This document shows positions 53,701 to 62,451 of a stretch of 64,000 nt of DNA, one piece after another (the first letter of the stretch is position 1; each line of letters begins with the position of its first letter). The stretch is from DASYKT01 sp035995185 (GTDB lineage Bacteria; Acidobacteriota; Blastocatellia; Pyrinomonadales; Pyrinomonadaceae). The stretch spans positions 1-64,000 of the forward strand of contig DASYKT010000005.1 in NCBI GenBank assembly GCA_035995185.1. Direction: 5' to 3'. The notes beneath the pieces were generated by a model that saw nothing but the letters and a program-made list of their open reading frames with translations, was not told the DNA's origin and searched no databases. A program made the position numbers and the translations under genes.

Positions 53701-54717
53701 ATGCATATCAATCAAGCGAGCAACGAATTCCTCGAAGGTTATTTTTCTACAAACGAACGAAGAACAAAAACACAAAACGCTTATCATTCCGACCTCAAAC
53801 AATTTCAGGCTTTCGTTGGCAGTAAATCTGATTTCCTGTTATTACGAAGCAATGACATCGAAAAATGGGCGGCGCATCTAAAACAGAAGGGTTATTCACC
53901 AGCTTCGATTCGCCGAAAGATGGTTATCCTTAAAGTGTTTTTTACTTATTGGGTAAGACAAGGAATATTGTCGGAGTCTCCTTTTTGGCGAGTGAAACTT
54001 AGTTTTGGACGTATAGTCCAACTTCCGCGCACTTTAACTGAAGGAGAAATGAAGGGGCTTTTGGAACAAGCACTGCAGAACTATTCATTATTAAAAGCTG
54101 AAGAAAACGAAGCTGGCTTCATTAAAGCAAAGTCATCCTCGCGTAACTATCGTTTTCTCAGAAATCTGGTAATTCTGGAGCTAATGTTCGCCACTGGAAT
54201 ACGAGTTGGTGAAATATCCTCAATTGATATGAAAGATTTCCATCCTAAAGAGGCCATTTTCAAGGTTCATGGTAAGGGAGGCAGAGAAAGACTCGCTTTT
54301 ATTGTTGACGAATGCGCTATCGAAATCTTACGTGAGTATATATCTGCAAGAAATCAGATCGAAACAGCTTGTCCAGCGCTATTCCTGAATGCGGCTGGTG
54401 GCCGTCTATCTCCACAAGGAATCGCTAATATGCTAACCCAAATCAGGCAAGATAAGGGGATTGACCGCCACGTAACTCCACACATGCTGCGTCATACTGT
54501 AGCGACATTACTTCTCCGCAATGGAGTCGATATTCGTGTAGTTCAGGAGTTCCTAGGACATGCCTCTATTGCTACCACTCAGCGTTATACTCATATCACA
54601 AAGGAGCATATGGTTCGCGAGTTAAGGCACCGTCATCCTTCTTTTAGCTTTCGCTCGGGAAGTCCTTTCGGCCAAGGGCAGCCCGATGCGAACGGTGTGC
54701 TTAATAAGCAAACATGA
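53701..54717 (+). CDS. Xer-type tyrosine recombinase, 338 aa
   Basis: The N-terminal SAM-like DNA-binding domain is seen at about 5-100 (YHSDLKQFQAFVGSK, then KGYSPASIRRKMVILKVFFTYW). The catalytic set is complete: Arg in FATGIRVGEISS, Lys in HGKGGRERL, His-x-x-Arg in HMLRHTVATLLLRN, His in FLGHASIATT, and the tyrosine nucleophile in QRYTHITKEHM. A 35-residue insert (about 120-155) is longer than in XerC/XerD. It is intact, unlike the two integrase tails in this island, so it is the likely active recombinase. No ribosome binding site is obvious; start is the first ATG. Confidence 0.88.
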   Translation: MHINQASNEFLEGYFSTNERRTKTQNAYHSDLKQFQAFVGSKSDFLLLRSNDIEKWAAHLKQKGYSPASIRRKMVILKVFFTYWVRQGILSESPFWRVKLSFGRIVQLPRTLTEGEMKGLLEQALQNYSLLKAEENEAGFIKAKSSSRNYRFLRNLVILELMFATGIRVGEISSIDMKDFHPKEAIFKVHGKGGRERLAFIVDECAIEILREYISARNQIETACPALFLNAAGGRLSPQGIANMLTQIRQDKGIDRHVTPHMLRHTVATLLLRNGVDIRVVQEFLGHASIATTQRYTHITKEHMVRELRHRHPSFSFRSGSPFGQGQPDANGVLNKQT

Positions 54718-54781
54718 TCTAAGTAAAAGTCACGCTATTTTGGGAGAGCATAGTTAAGGCCTTTTCTGTGAATATCCAATT

Positions 54782-54817
54782 TTTAGCTCAACCCCATTTA
54801 AGTGGGACCGAGCTAAA
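54782..54817. repeat. Hairpin 65 bp after the recombinase
   Basis: TTTAGCTC and GAGCTAAA are perfect inverted 8-mers, with an inner CCCA/TGGG pair around TTTAAG. No T-run follows, so it is not a standard terminator. It may be a recombination or protein-binding site. The surrounding gap (54718-55343) has only short, unconvincing frames. Confidence 0.45.
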
Positions 54818-55343
54818 CTTGCTGTTATCTTAGGGAAATGCCGACTAAAAGTTTTCCTGGTCCATACTTCCGTTTATCGATTGTAGTATTTGTTGCGCGA
54901 TATATTGCTGCTTGGGCTATCAAAAAGGCTCGCTTCTAACGAGTCTTTTATTCGCTTCTTTTCTTTCGAAGAAGTACTTGCCATTAATCTATTGATGACG
55001 TTTTTTCGCGTAGAGGGAGCGGAAGAATTCAGTTTTCTCCAAAAACATATCCCTGTTTTTCAAAAAAGAGTCGACAAAGATCTGTGAGATAACCCGAGAA
55101 GACGGCTCATCATTAGCTTTTACAGAAAGGGCTAGCGCTTCGGCTATAATTGTATCTCCTTCGCTCTCTTAACTATTACTTTGCGATTTGTTTTGTAATC
55201 ACTGCGGATAAGGCAGAGCAGATAGGAAATCTTCAAATTCATCAATTTTCTCTCCGCCGGAATGTTATTTTTAAATTGCGAAAGAGCGTTGCTCAAAGCC
55301 CTCTCAGGTGTTTTAGAATTTCGTCATTGGAGTCGATGTTCAT

Positions 55344-55553
55344 TTGCTCAAGGTAGTTTCAGAGAGACTGGGTCATGCCACTATCACGCTCAAGCTAGAT
55401 GTTTATTCTCATGTTTTACCGACCATGCAAAAGGACGCAATCGAACAATTGGAACGGATGATTTTCCGAAAAAGGTGTCGCTTCTTAAAAGTTGGCACAC
55501 AATTGGCACAGAAAATGAGAAGGGCTACCGTAATGGTAGCCCTTTTTTATTGA
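55344..55553 (+). pseudogene. Tyrosine integrase C-terminal remnant next to the right repeat
   Basis: The reading frame LKVVSERLGHATITLKLDVY continuing SHVLPTMQKDAIEQLERMIF is the last catalytic box (His and Tyr) of a phage-type integrase. Everything upstream, including the catalytic Arg and Lys, is absent, so it is a scar. It lies directly against the terminator and tRNA-like repeat, the normal place for an integrase gene at an att site. It differs from the intact Xer gene 630 bases upstream. Confidence 0.75.
55518..55549. terminator. Strong rho-independent terminator at right edge
   Basis: AAGGGCTACC pairs perfectly with GGTAGCCCTT around GTAAT and runs into six T. It overlaps the end of the integrase remnant. 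A related hairpin and the same trailing bases (TTATTGAT) are found beside the left repeat. Confidence 0.85.
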
Positions 55554-55559
55554 TCTTAT

Positions 55560-55607
55560 TGGTGGCCAGGGACGGGGTCGAACCGCCGACACGCGGATTT
55601 TCAGTCC
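55560..55607 (-). repeat. Right tRNA-Phe 3'-half (putative attachment site)
   Basis: On the minus strand the 48 bases run GGACTGAAAATCC (anticodon arm with GAA), the variable loop, the T-arm GGCGG-TTCGACC-CCGTC and the acceptor strand CCTGGCCACCA: the 3' two-thirds of tRNA-Phe. The upstream bases do not form the matching acceptor, D-arm and anticodon 5' strands, so this is not a working tRNA gene. The last 29 bases are identical to 18938-18966. From here to 55973 I see no gene. Confidence 0.75.
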
Positions 55608-55973
55608 CCATAGAAACCATTCTTAATTATGACGAATATTCAAGTTATACCCTTTCCGCTCACTTTATAGACTATATTACTGACTATTGCGCTTATTTTT
55701 CTCGATTTCCTTAATTTTTAATTTATAGACTATTTTCGTTAGTATTTTTAACTTTGTCAATAAACCTATTTCAGCTTTTATCGTCGGCATTTTGTAAATG
55801 AGGAAGCTCCCATACTTATCTTTACTTACTCTAATTTGGTGTTTATTCTAACTAGAATATATCTTCTACCTGCACACTAAGTACCGTCTTTTTAGCCGCA
55901 GAAGGTATGTGCTGTTTCGGCAGAATTCAATCGTGATCCGTGTCTTTTACTTTTAACTTAATTTTACTCGTAT

Positions 55974-58900
55974 ATGAAAACACTTTCCGATCAAATTTAT
56001 ATCAAGCAACTCCGGCAAAAATTGTGGGCGAATGGGGGAACTGGACGCGCCGCGATGATGATTGGGTCTGGTTTTAGCCGCAATGCCGATGCGCTTTCAC
56101 CTAGAACTCCGGCTTTTCCATTGTGGGTTGAATTGGCGCAAGCAATGGCGATTGAATTGTATCCCACGACTGCAGATACGAATGCGAAAAAGGATCCGCT
56201 GCGACTCGCGACTGAATACGAGAGTGTATTCGGTCGCGACGCTCTTAACTCTTTAATTGCTCGCGCGATTCCTGATGCTGATTACAAACCGAGTTTATTG
56301 CACAGAATGCTTCTTTCGTTGCCATGGTCAGATGTTTTTACAACGAACTACGATACGCTGCTCGAACGAACTTTGCCAGACATTCATGACCGCAAATACG
56401 ATATAGTTTTAACTCCAACAGATCTGCCCGCTTATGTTAAACCGCGCATAGTCAAATTGCATGGGAGTTTTCCATCGCATCTTCCGTTTATTATCACGCA
56501 GGAAGATTTTCGCACTTACCCGCGCGAATTTGCGCCGTTCGTTAACACTGTGCAGCAATCAATCATTGAAAACGCTCTCTGTTTAGTCGGATTTTCTGGC
56601 GAAGATCCGAATTTTCTGCACTGGACAGGCTGGGTACGTGACAATCTGGGCAAACTCTCGCCGCCGATTTACCTTTGTAGCTTATTTGAGATTTCGCCAT
56701 CCGAAAGACGCGTGTTGGAAAAACGCAATGTTTTTCCGATTGATTTATCCACTGTTATCGAAAAAAGTGAGATTCCCGATGATAATTTACGGTTCACTAA
56801 AATACTTGAATGGTTTTTACTCGAATTATGGAATGGCGCATCACTCAATAATCTTAATTATCCTAGGCTGGAACGACGAAATCGCTGGACGTCCAGCTAC
56901 GGCGTTCCTGCTTCCAGCGATGACGCCGAGCCGGAAAACGATTTGGGCATTAAGCATCCGAATGGAATCCATGTAGAACTTTCAGAGGGCGAGTTAAGAG
57001 AGATTCAAAATCGCTGGCGTATCCAGCGCAAGGCATATCCGGGCTGGGTCATTCTTCCGGCTGACAATCGCGAGCGACTTTGGCAATATACAGAGTATTG
57101 GATCCATCCTGTGTTACGTTCGCTCGGCAAATTGCCTCCTTCCGAAATTCTTTCTTTACTTTACGAACTTAATCAACGACTGGAAAAATGTTTGCTGCCT
57201 ATTCTTAGTGATCAGGCAGAAAAGAACCGGCAAATAGTCTCGCGATTTAACCCGTTTCCCGCATTTCTAAACCAGGAAGCCGAATTTCAGCCAAATAATG
57301 CTGCCGGACTAACGTTGAATTGGGGTCAAATCAGCCGCGAATGGACCGAATTGACTTTTGCTTTGATGCGAAGAGCGAGAGAGCAATTTGATGACGCAGA
57401 ATTTCACGAATATGTCGAAAGGCTTCGAAATATAGTCCGGCAAGACGAGACTTGGGAGGCCCGATGGTTTTACGAGCGGTGTTTGTTCGCCCTTTTTCGA
57501 CTCGACCATGAAGAAGCTCGAAAAATCCTACTGGAATGGGACAAGAATTTGGGGAATTCCTTCTGGCACGTAAAGAGGGCGGCGATTCTGGCGGAGATCG
57601 GTGAAATCGAGCAAGCCGAAAATTTGGCCGAAGCAGCCCTGTCCAGTATCAGAATGCGTCAACAACCATTCGCGCAGGATTACACGTTGTTAGCGCAGGA
57701 AGGATGGACGCTCTTATTGCTCAAAGGGATCAAAGACAATAGCATTTTAATCGGCAACAAAGCGGTTGGAGAATATCGCGATCGTTGGGAGCAACTAGCA
57801 GTTTATCATTGTAATCCGTGGATCGATCTTGAAAACTTTGAATTAAAAGTTAAAAACCTGGATCCGCGTCCGAAACCAGCACGTACGGTCGGCAAAGGAT
57901 TTTTACCCACGGAAGAAACCATCAGCTATAGTTTGATTTCATCGAGCGAACTGGAAAAAACACGCCTTGCCCTTTCTTTTTTGCGGATGTTTGAGGAAGC
58001 TGGCCTCCCATTTCGTTCAAATCGAGTGCTGAATTTTTCTGAGGCAGTTACAAACGCAGCTATCTGCCTAGCAGATTCCGATCTCGAACAAACTATTAGC
58101 ACGATTATTCGCACGGAGAAAACTGATGAGATAAATAGGTGGTTTCAGTATCATCATGTAGCCAATTTGTCAGAGACTTTAGTTAATCGCTTTTTCGATT
58201 TGTTTTCCGCCTCGTTCCTCAGAGCGATTGAGAGATACCAGCAATCGCTCGGAAATGAAGCGTTGCAGGAAACCGCCTTGCGTCGCATCAAACTATTTGC
58301 TGAGTTGATGTCGCGACTTTCCCATCGCCTATCCTTAGTACAATTGGAAAGAGTTTTTTCATACGCCGAACAGATCTACGTGCATCCGATTTTCACTAAT
58401 AATTTTTGGCTGCACGAATCTGTCGCGATTTTATTTAAGAGAGTTTTGGAAGCGATGTCGTCGGCGGATATTTTTACACATATATATCGATTACTATCGT
58501 TACCACTACCGACGGAGGGTGGATTTCAAGTCGCCCAGCCGCAAACGTGGAGCGATCCGTTCGAGCGAATTCGTTGGAAAAAAGATTTCAAATTACCTGA
58601 AGGTCATGACCGCTCTACTTGGGATCCTGTGATCGAAAATCTGATTAGAATCATTAGAAGCGGCCCCGCCGAGGCAAGAAAACGAGCTATAATTCGCTTA
58701 GCAACACTTCATGAAATAAAGATTCTCAATGCGAATGAGACGACAGAGTTTGCTCGTGCGATCTGGTCACGGATAGATCCTGAAACACGTTTGCCGGTTG
58801 AAACGAACTTGGAAATGTCGAGCTTACTGTTATACCTGCCGAATCCTGACACCGAGGAGACAAAACAATTACTTCGCAATCATTTTACAACGAGGGATTT

Positions 58901-59813
58901 TCCGCGAGCTATACACCGTCATATGAGTGGAGAGGGACAAGAAGTTTTGAGCGTTGGAATCGGTACGGGCGCGAATTCCCTTTTTGAAAACATTATCAGT
59001 CTTACCCTTCAACCTTACTCAGACCCACAAGGACAAGAAAAACTTATCGACTGGTCGGAAGCAGAAACGAAGGACTTTCTGGATAAAACTGTCGCGCTAT
59101 GGGATGAAGAAAAGCCATATTTAAATCGATTCTCAGGACGGGAAATGGCAGATGATAATGTCCGACATCATTTTCTTCAGTTAGCCGATTTTGTCGCGCT
59201 AGTTCTACTGCCTCGTTTAACCTCTGGAAATGCGGATACAATTGAGATAATAAGGAGGGTTTTGGACGAAATGCAGGCGGCAAACCTCTTTCCGCTCTCA
59301 GCCCTTCCGCTCAAATTATTCATTGTGCCTGAAGAAGCAGATGAAATTTTCTCTAAAGTGTTAAAAGGGTTACGGTCGCTAGATCAAGAGCAAGTTAGAG
59401 ACGCGGCTCACGGAACGCGTAATTGGCTGTTTTACGCGCAAAAAAGTGGGCTAGCAGAATTTCCCAAGGAACTGCTGAATGAGCTTATAAACATCGCTGT
59501 TTTACGTCGGCAGCCTGGACTACTTTCGGTTATTAAAATTCTTGTTTGGATAGCTAAGACAGTGCCAGAAGTTTTCGATGAAAGCCATTTTGCGCATTTA
59601 ATTATAGTACTTGAATTTCTCAGGAGCGAGATATTTTTCACGGATTTTCTTGAAAGCATAGAAAATCAAAACATTGAGGAGAGTGAGCGAGCTGCGTTTC
59701 AAAATGCATGCCGGCAGTTGGCGAAAGCGATAAAACAATTTTATGAAAATAATGGTGGATTGCTGCCGGACACCATGAATTTTTGGTTTACGGACGTTCA
59801 AATGTTGAGTTGA
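55974..59813 (+). CDS. Large SIR2-domain protein, defence-associated sirtuin-like, 1279 aa
   Basis: Residues about 20-270 are a SIR2-type NAD-binding domain: AAMMIGSGFSRNADAL, TEYESVFGRDAL, WSDVFTTNYDTLLE (the conserved Asn-Asp), IVKLHGSFPSH (catalytic His) and LCLVGFSGEDPNFL. In phage defence such domains destroy NAD+ and stop infection by growth arrest. The remaining 1000 residues are helical and repetitive without a motif I recognise; in DSR proteins this part senses phage proteins. The length is greater than DSR1/DSR2. Single-gene unit immediately right of the att-like site; strongly AT-rich. Start is the first ATG in the frame. Confidence 0.82.
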   Translation: MKTLSDQIYIKQLRQKLWANGGTGRAAMMIGSGFSRNADALSPRTPAFPLWVELAQAMAIELYPTTADTNAKKDPLRLATEYESVFGRDALNSLIARAIPDADYKPSLLHRMLLSLPWSDVFTTNYDTLLERTLPDIHDRKYDIVLTPTDLPAYVKPRIVKLHGSFPSHLPFIITQEDFRTYPREFAPFVNTVQQSIIENALCLVGFSGEDPNFLHWTGWVRDNLGKLSPPIYLCSLFEISPSERRVLEKRNVFPIDLSTVIEKSEIPDDNLRFTKILEWFLLELWNGASLNNLNYPRLERRNRWTSSYGVPASSDDAEPENDLGIKHPNGIHVELSEGELREIQNRWRIQRKAYPGWVILPADNRERLWQYTEYWIHPVLRSLGKLPPSEILSLLYELNQRLEKCLLPILSDQAEKNRQIVSRFNPFPAFLNQEAEFQPNNAAGLTLNWGQISREWTELTFALMRRAREQFDDAEFHEYVERLRNIVRQDETWEARWFYERCLFALFRLDHEEARKILLEWDKNLGNSFWHVKRAAILAEIGEIEQAENLAEAALSSIRMRQQPFAQDYTLLAQEGWTLLLLKGIKDNSILIGNKAVGEYRDRWEQLAVYHCNPWIDLENFELKVKNLDPRPKPARTVGKGFLPTEETISYSLISSSELEKTRLALSFLRMFEEAGLPFRSNRVLNFSEAVTNAAICLADSDLEQTISTIIRTEKTDEINRWFQYHHVANLSETLVNRFFDLFSASFLRAIERYQQSLGNEALQETALRRIKLFAELMSRLSHRLSLVQLERVFSYAEQIYVHPIFTNNFWLHESVAILFKRVLEAMSSADIFTHIYRLLSLPLPTEGGFQVAQPQTWSDPFERIRWKKDFKLPEGHDRSTWDPVIENLIRIIRSGPAEARKRAIIRLATLHEIKILNANETTEFARAIWSRIDPETRLPVETNLEMSSLLLYLPNPDTEETKQLLRNHFTTRDFPRAIHRHMSGEGQEVLSVGIGTGANSLFENIISLTLQPYSDPQGQEKLIDWSEAETKDFLDKTVALWDEEKPYLNRFSGREMADDNVRHHFLQLADFVALVLLPRLTSGNADTIEIIRRVLDEMQAANLFPLSALPLKLFIVPEEADEIFSKVLKGLRSLDQEQVRDAAHGTRNWLFYAQKSGLAEFPKELLNELINIAVLRRQPGLLSVIKILVWIAKTVPEVFDESHFAHLIIVLEFLRSEIFFTDFLESIENQNIEESERAAFQNACRQLAKAIKQFYENNGGLLPDTMNFWFTDVQMLS

Positions 59814-59923
59814 TCAGCTGTTATAACTTAAACGTCGCAGGTGTTGTTAAAAATTCGATATAATAGTACTAGTTATATGCTATTTAAAGTCCCGTGATCG
59901 GATTTAGAATAGGAGAAAACACT

Positions 59924-61162
59924 ATGAAAATACTTTTCTCTTCGATGATTTTTGCTGCGAGCTTATCGTTTATTTCGTGCGCCTCGCCCGTGGTTAATAA
60001 TAATTCGAATCTTGATTTAGCTGTTACATCACCTCCAAGCTCACCGCCCGTATCACCTACGCCCTTAATAGAAGAACCGGCTCAAACCGAAGCAATTCCT
60101 TCAGACGATTCAACCTCCTTTGAAGAACCGTCGACAAGTCAGAAAGTCGCTCAGGAAATAGCGAAGCAGCTGCCGGAACGCGACCCGGTCGTGATTCTTC
60201 CTACCCGCGATGGGAATTTAGATGCGTCTGAAGAGTCCGAAGAGATGGCTGAAGAAGTTGCCGAGCAGCTCCGAAAATCGGGATACACAGTACAAACCCG
60301 CCGCGCAATGAACGTTGCCAGCGCGATCAACAAAATATTCGGCCGCTCTAAGGGGATAAGAGGTCCTTCGATCGGAAGACTGGGAACGGCACTCGGTCTC
60401 GGCGCAATAATTCTCGTCGGACTGGCAAATGCAGATGAGAATGAAAAGAGCGTGACCACATCTATTTATACAAATAACCGTGGTGTGTTTGAAGAAATTT
60501 CAAACTCCAGCCTTAAGACAAAAGACAAAAGTGCCGCTTTTCAACAAAGAACTTCTCCCTGCACAGAAAATCTTCTCACCAACGGCGATTTCGAAAAAGA
60601 CTGGGAAAAAGGATGGAATCGGACATATTCCGATATAGACGAAGGATCCAGTGTAACCGAAGTGATCGGGGCGAGCGGCAGCAATCTCCTCCATATGCAG
60701 CACAAAGGATTAGCGAGCGTTTCTTTGCACCAAACAGCCTCAGTTCCCAAGGGACGCATTTTTTTCCAGTTTGAATCAAAATTCGTTGCCCGGGAAGGGC
60801 CTATAGGCGGGTTTAGCGGAACCGGCACGGCCGGATTCACTATCATATTTTTCGACGCGAATAAAAAGTATTTAGGGTTACTGTGGGTTGGAAGTCATAA
60901 AAAGAATATATTTGAAGATACCGGCCTGGTAGGTGTTCCGCAAAGTCCCCAGAGTACTAATAGTGCTGCATTCATCGCTCTTGATAACGATCGCAAGGTA
61001 AATGACCGGCTCGAAATTTCAAGGATCGCGAGAGACAGGCTTGGTAAATTAGATCTGAGCAAAATCAAATATGTGGCAGTAAGTATTTCTGTCGGAGCAA
61101 CACATCAAAGCGCGAGTGCCGAGGCTTGGGTGGATAATCTCTCGTTAGAAGTTTGTCAATAA
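59924..61162 (+). CDS. Lipoprotein with C-terminal carbohydrate-binding-like domain, 412 aa
   Basis: ATG 59924 follows AGGAGAAAACACT; an upstream GTG would hide the signal. Residues 1-20 end in the lipobox LSFISC, so the mature protein is lipid-anchored. A Pro/Ser/Glu linker (about 25-70) leads to a helical region, then a small hydrophobic segment (GTALGLGAIILVGLAN, about 165). The C-terminal about 200 residues start CTENLLTNGDFEKDWEKGWN, the typical opening of a beta-jelly-roll carbohydrate-binding module. It stands between the two SIR2 loci but its GC content and style look host-like. Function unknown; a cell-surface role is likely. Confidence 0.65.
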   Translation: MKILFSSMIFAASLSFISCASPVVNNNSNLDLAVTSPPSSPPVSPTPLIEEPAQTEAIPSDDSTSFEEPSTSQKVAQEIAKQLPERDPVVILPTRDGNLDASEESEEMAEEVAEQLRKSGYTVQTRRAMNVASAINKIFGRSKGIRGPSIGRLGTALGLGAIILVGLANADENEKSVTTSIYTNNRGVFEEISNSSLKTKDKSAAFQQRTSPCTENLLTNGDFEKDWEKGWNRTYSDIDEGSSVTEVIGASGSNLLHMQHKGLASVSLHQTASVPKGRIFFQFESKFVAREGPIGGFSGTGTAGFTIIFFDANKKYLGLLWVGSHKKNIFEDTGLVGVPQSPQSTNSAAFIALDNDRKVNDRLEISRIARDRLGKLDLSKIKYVAVSISVGATHQSASAEAWVDNLSLEVCQ

Positions 61163-61445
61163 GCCCGGTGTGAAACTCATCGCATCGCCTATGAATTAAC
61201 CGATATAATAACCACTTTCACAATAATAAAAGGAGCTGCGTTATTGACTTGGCTTGTGAATTAGAACGATTTATGACCGCGTTTCATTAGAGAGGCGTCT
61301 GACAATGACGAATAAGGTAAAGCAACACGACTGAAATACACTGTTAGCAGATTACTTATAATAAACTCGAAATATTATATATAATAATTTTTTATAAAAG
61401 CGGTAATTAGGGTCCACGAGAAGGTCAGACTTTAACTTCCATATT

Positions 61446-62450
61446 ATGGACAATGACGATGCTACGAAACAACGGGTAGTCGAGTTGTTAAAAAGCCGAC
61501 AAGCAATTTTGTTAGTTGGTGCTGGTAGTAGCAGTTCTCTTGGTTATCCAACCTGGAGACAACTGGTTGAAAACTTAAAGGTGCGGTTCACACCTCAACT
61601 CGAAATACAAGATGAATCGGAACCCGAGTTTGCTAGTAGAATTGTTACAAAAATAGCTCAAACCGTCCAAATTGAATCTTATTACAATTTTTTACAAAGA
61701 ACTTTTGCACCATCGAATGATCGGCGGTTATTCGATGAATTTCACCTGGCACTAGTTCAGCTCGGATTCTGTGGCATCGTAACTACTAACTACGATGAGG
61801 TCATAGAATATGCGGTTAGAAATGTCTACCGCTCTGAAATAGGTCCTTATGTTTGTGAGTCCATCGATCTATGTGATGATAGCCACAATCTAGTTTTTCG
61901 TTTCTTACGTAGCTTATCAACTTATTCAAAGCCCTCTTGGATCTTACATCTTCACGGACACCACCGAAACCCCAAAAAGCTTATTTTGACTAGTGAAGAT
62001 TATAAAAAGCGTTATGGAGAGGAACCTTCTTACGATGCCAGTGGCAAACCTCAAAATATGGCGCTAGATTCTTTACACAGGAGAGTTCTTTGGACAGTAT
62101 TAACAACCCACCCAGTGGTCTTTGTTGGATTTAGCCTTCATGACCCCTTTTTTACACACGTATTACAAATAGTAGGACGCGATTTCGGACTTGGCTCTGA
62201 TTCGGAACATTTTGCCATCATGCCATATAGTTCCAGCGATCAGAATTTGGTAAAAAGCGAACAAGAACAAATCACGAAAATCTTAAATGGTTACAATACG
62301 ATGCCAGTTTTCTATCACGCGCCCGATAACAATGGAACGATAAATCATGATGGTCTAGGTAAACTAATTATGGAATTAGCGAAAAGCATTGGCCTTCCTG
62401 TCGTTAGTTCCGGAATAAGCGATCTCAATCGACGAATGTTAGAACTATAA
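61446..62450 (+). CDS. Short SIR2-family protein, first gene of a SIR2-NTPase pair, 334 aa
   Basis: A stand-alone SIR2 domain: ILLVGAGSSSSLGYPTWRQL, GIVTTNYDEVIEYAV, WILHLHGHHRNPKKL with the catalytic His, and VVFVGFSLHDPFF. No second domain. The stop is followed after a single base by the start of a P-loop NTPase gene, so the two are co-translated and probably form a complex in which the NTPase triggers NAD+ loss. Two-gene SIR2 plus NTPase arrangements (for example SIR2-HerA) are known in defence, but this NTPase does not look like HerA. Confidence 0.8.
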   Translation: MDNDDATKQRVVELLKSRQAILLVGAGSSSSLGYPTWRQLVENLKVRFTPQLEIQDESEPEFASRIVTKIAQTVQIESYYNFLQRTFAPSNDRRLFDEFHLALVQLGFCGIVTTNYDEVIEYAVRNVYRSEIGPYVCESIDLCDDSHNLVFRFLRSLSTYSKPSWILHLHGHHRNPKKLILTSEDYKKRYGEEPSYDASGKPQNMALDSLHRRVLWTVLTTHPVVFVGFSLHDPFFTHVLQIVGRDFGLGSDSEHFAIMPYSSSDQNLVKSEQEQITKILNGYNTMPVFYHAPDNNGTINHDGLGKLIMELAKSIGLPVVSSGISDLNRRMLEL

Positions 62451-62451
62451 A

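Noticed and set aside
54839..55087. Possible DUF4160-like remnant (MPTKSFPGPYF) and the following 65-codon frame
   Set aside because: Only the first few residues resemble that family and the frame ends at once; too little to call.
55560..55640. Complete tRNA-Phe gene on the minus strand
   Set aside because: The anticodon, T-arm and acceptor 3' strand are present, but the upstream bases do not pair as acceptor 5' strand, D-arm or anticodon 5' strand. Treated as an attachment-site fragment.
59193..59202. GTCGCGCTAG block identical to the promoter-like element
   Set aside because: It is inside the SIR2 coding frame and the CAGA-GGTTTC block is missing upstream. Chance match.
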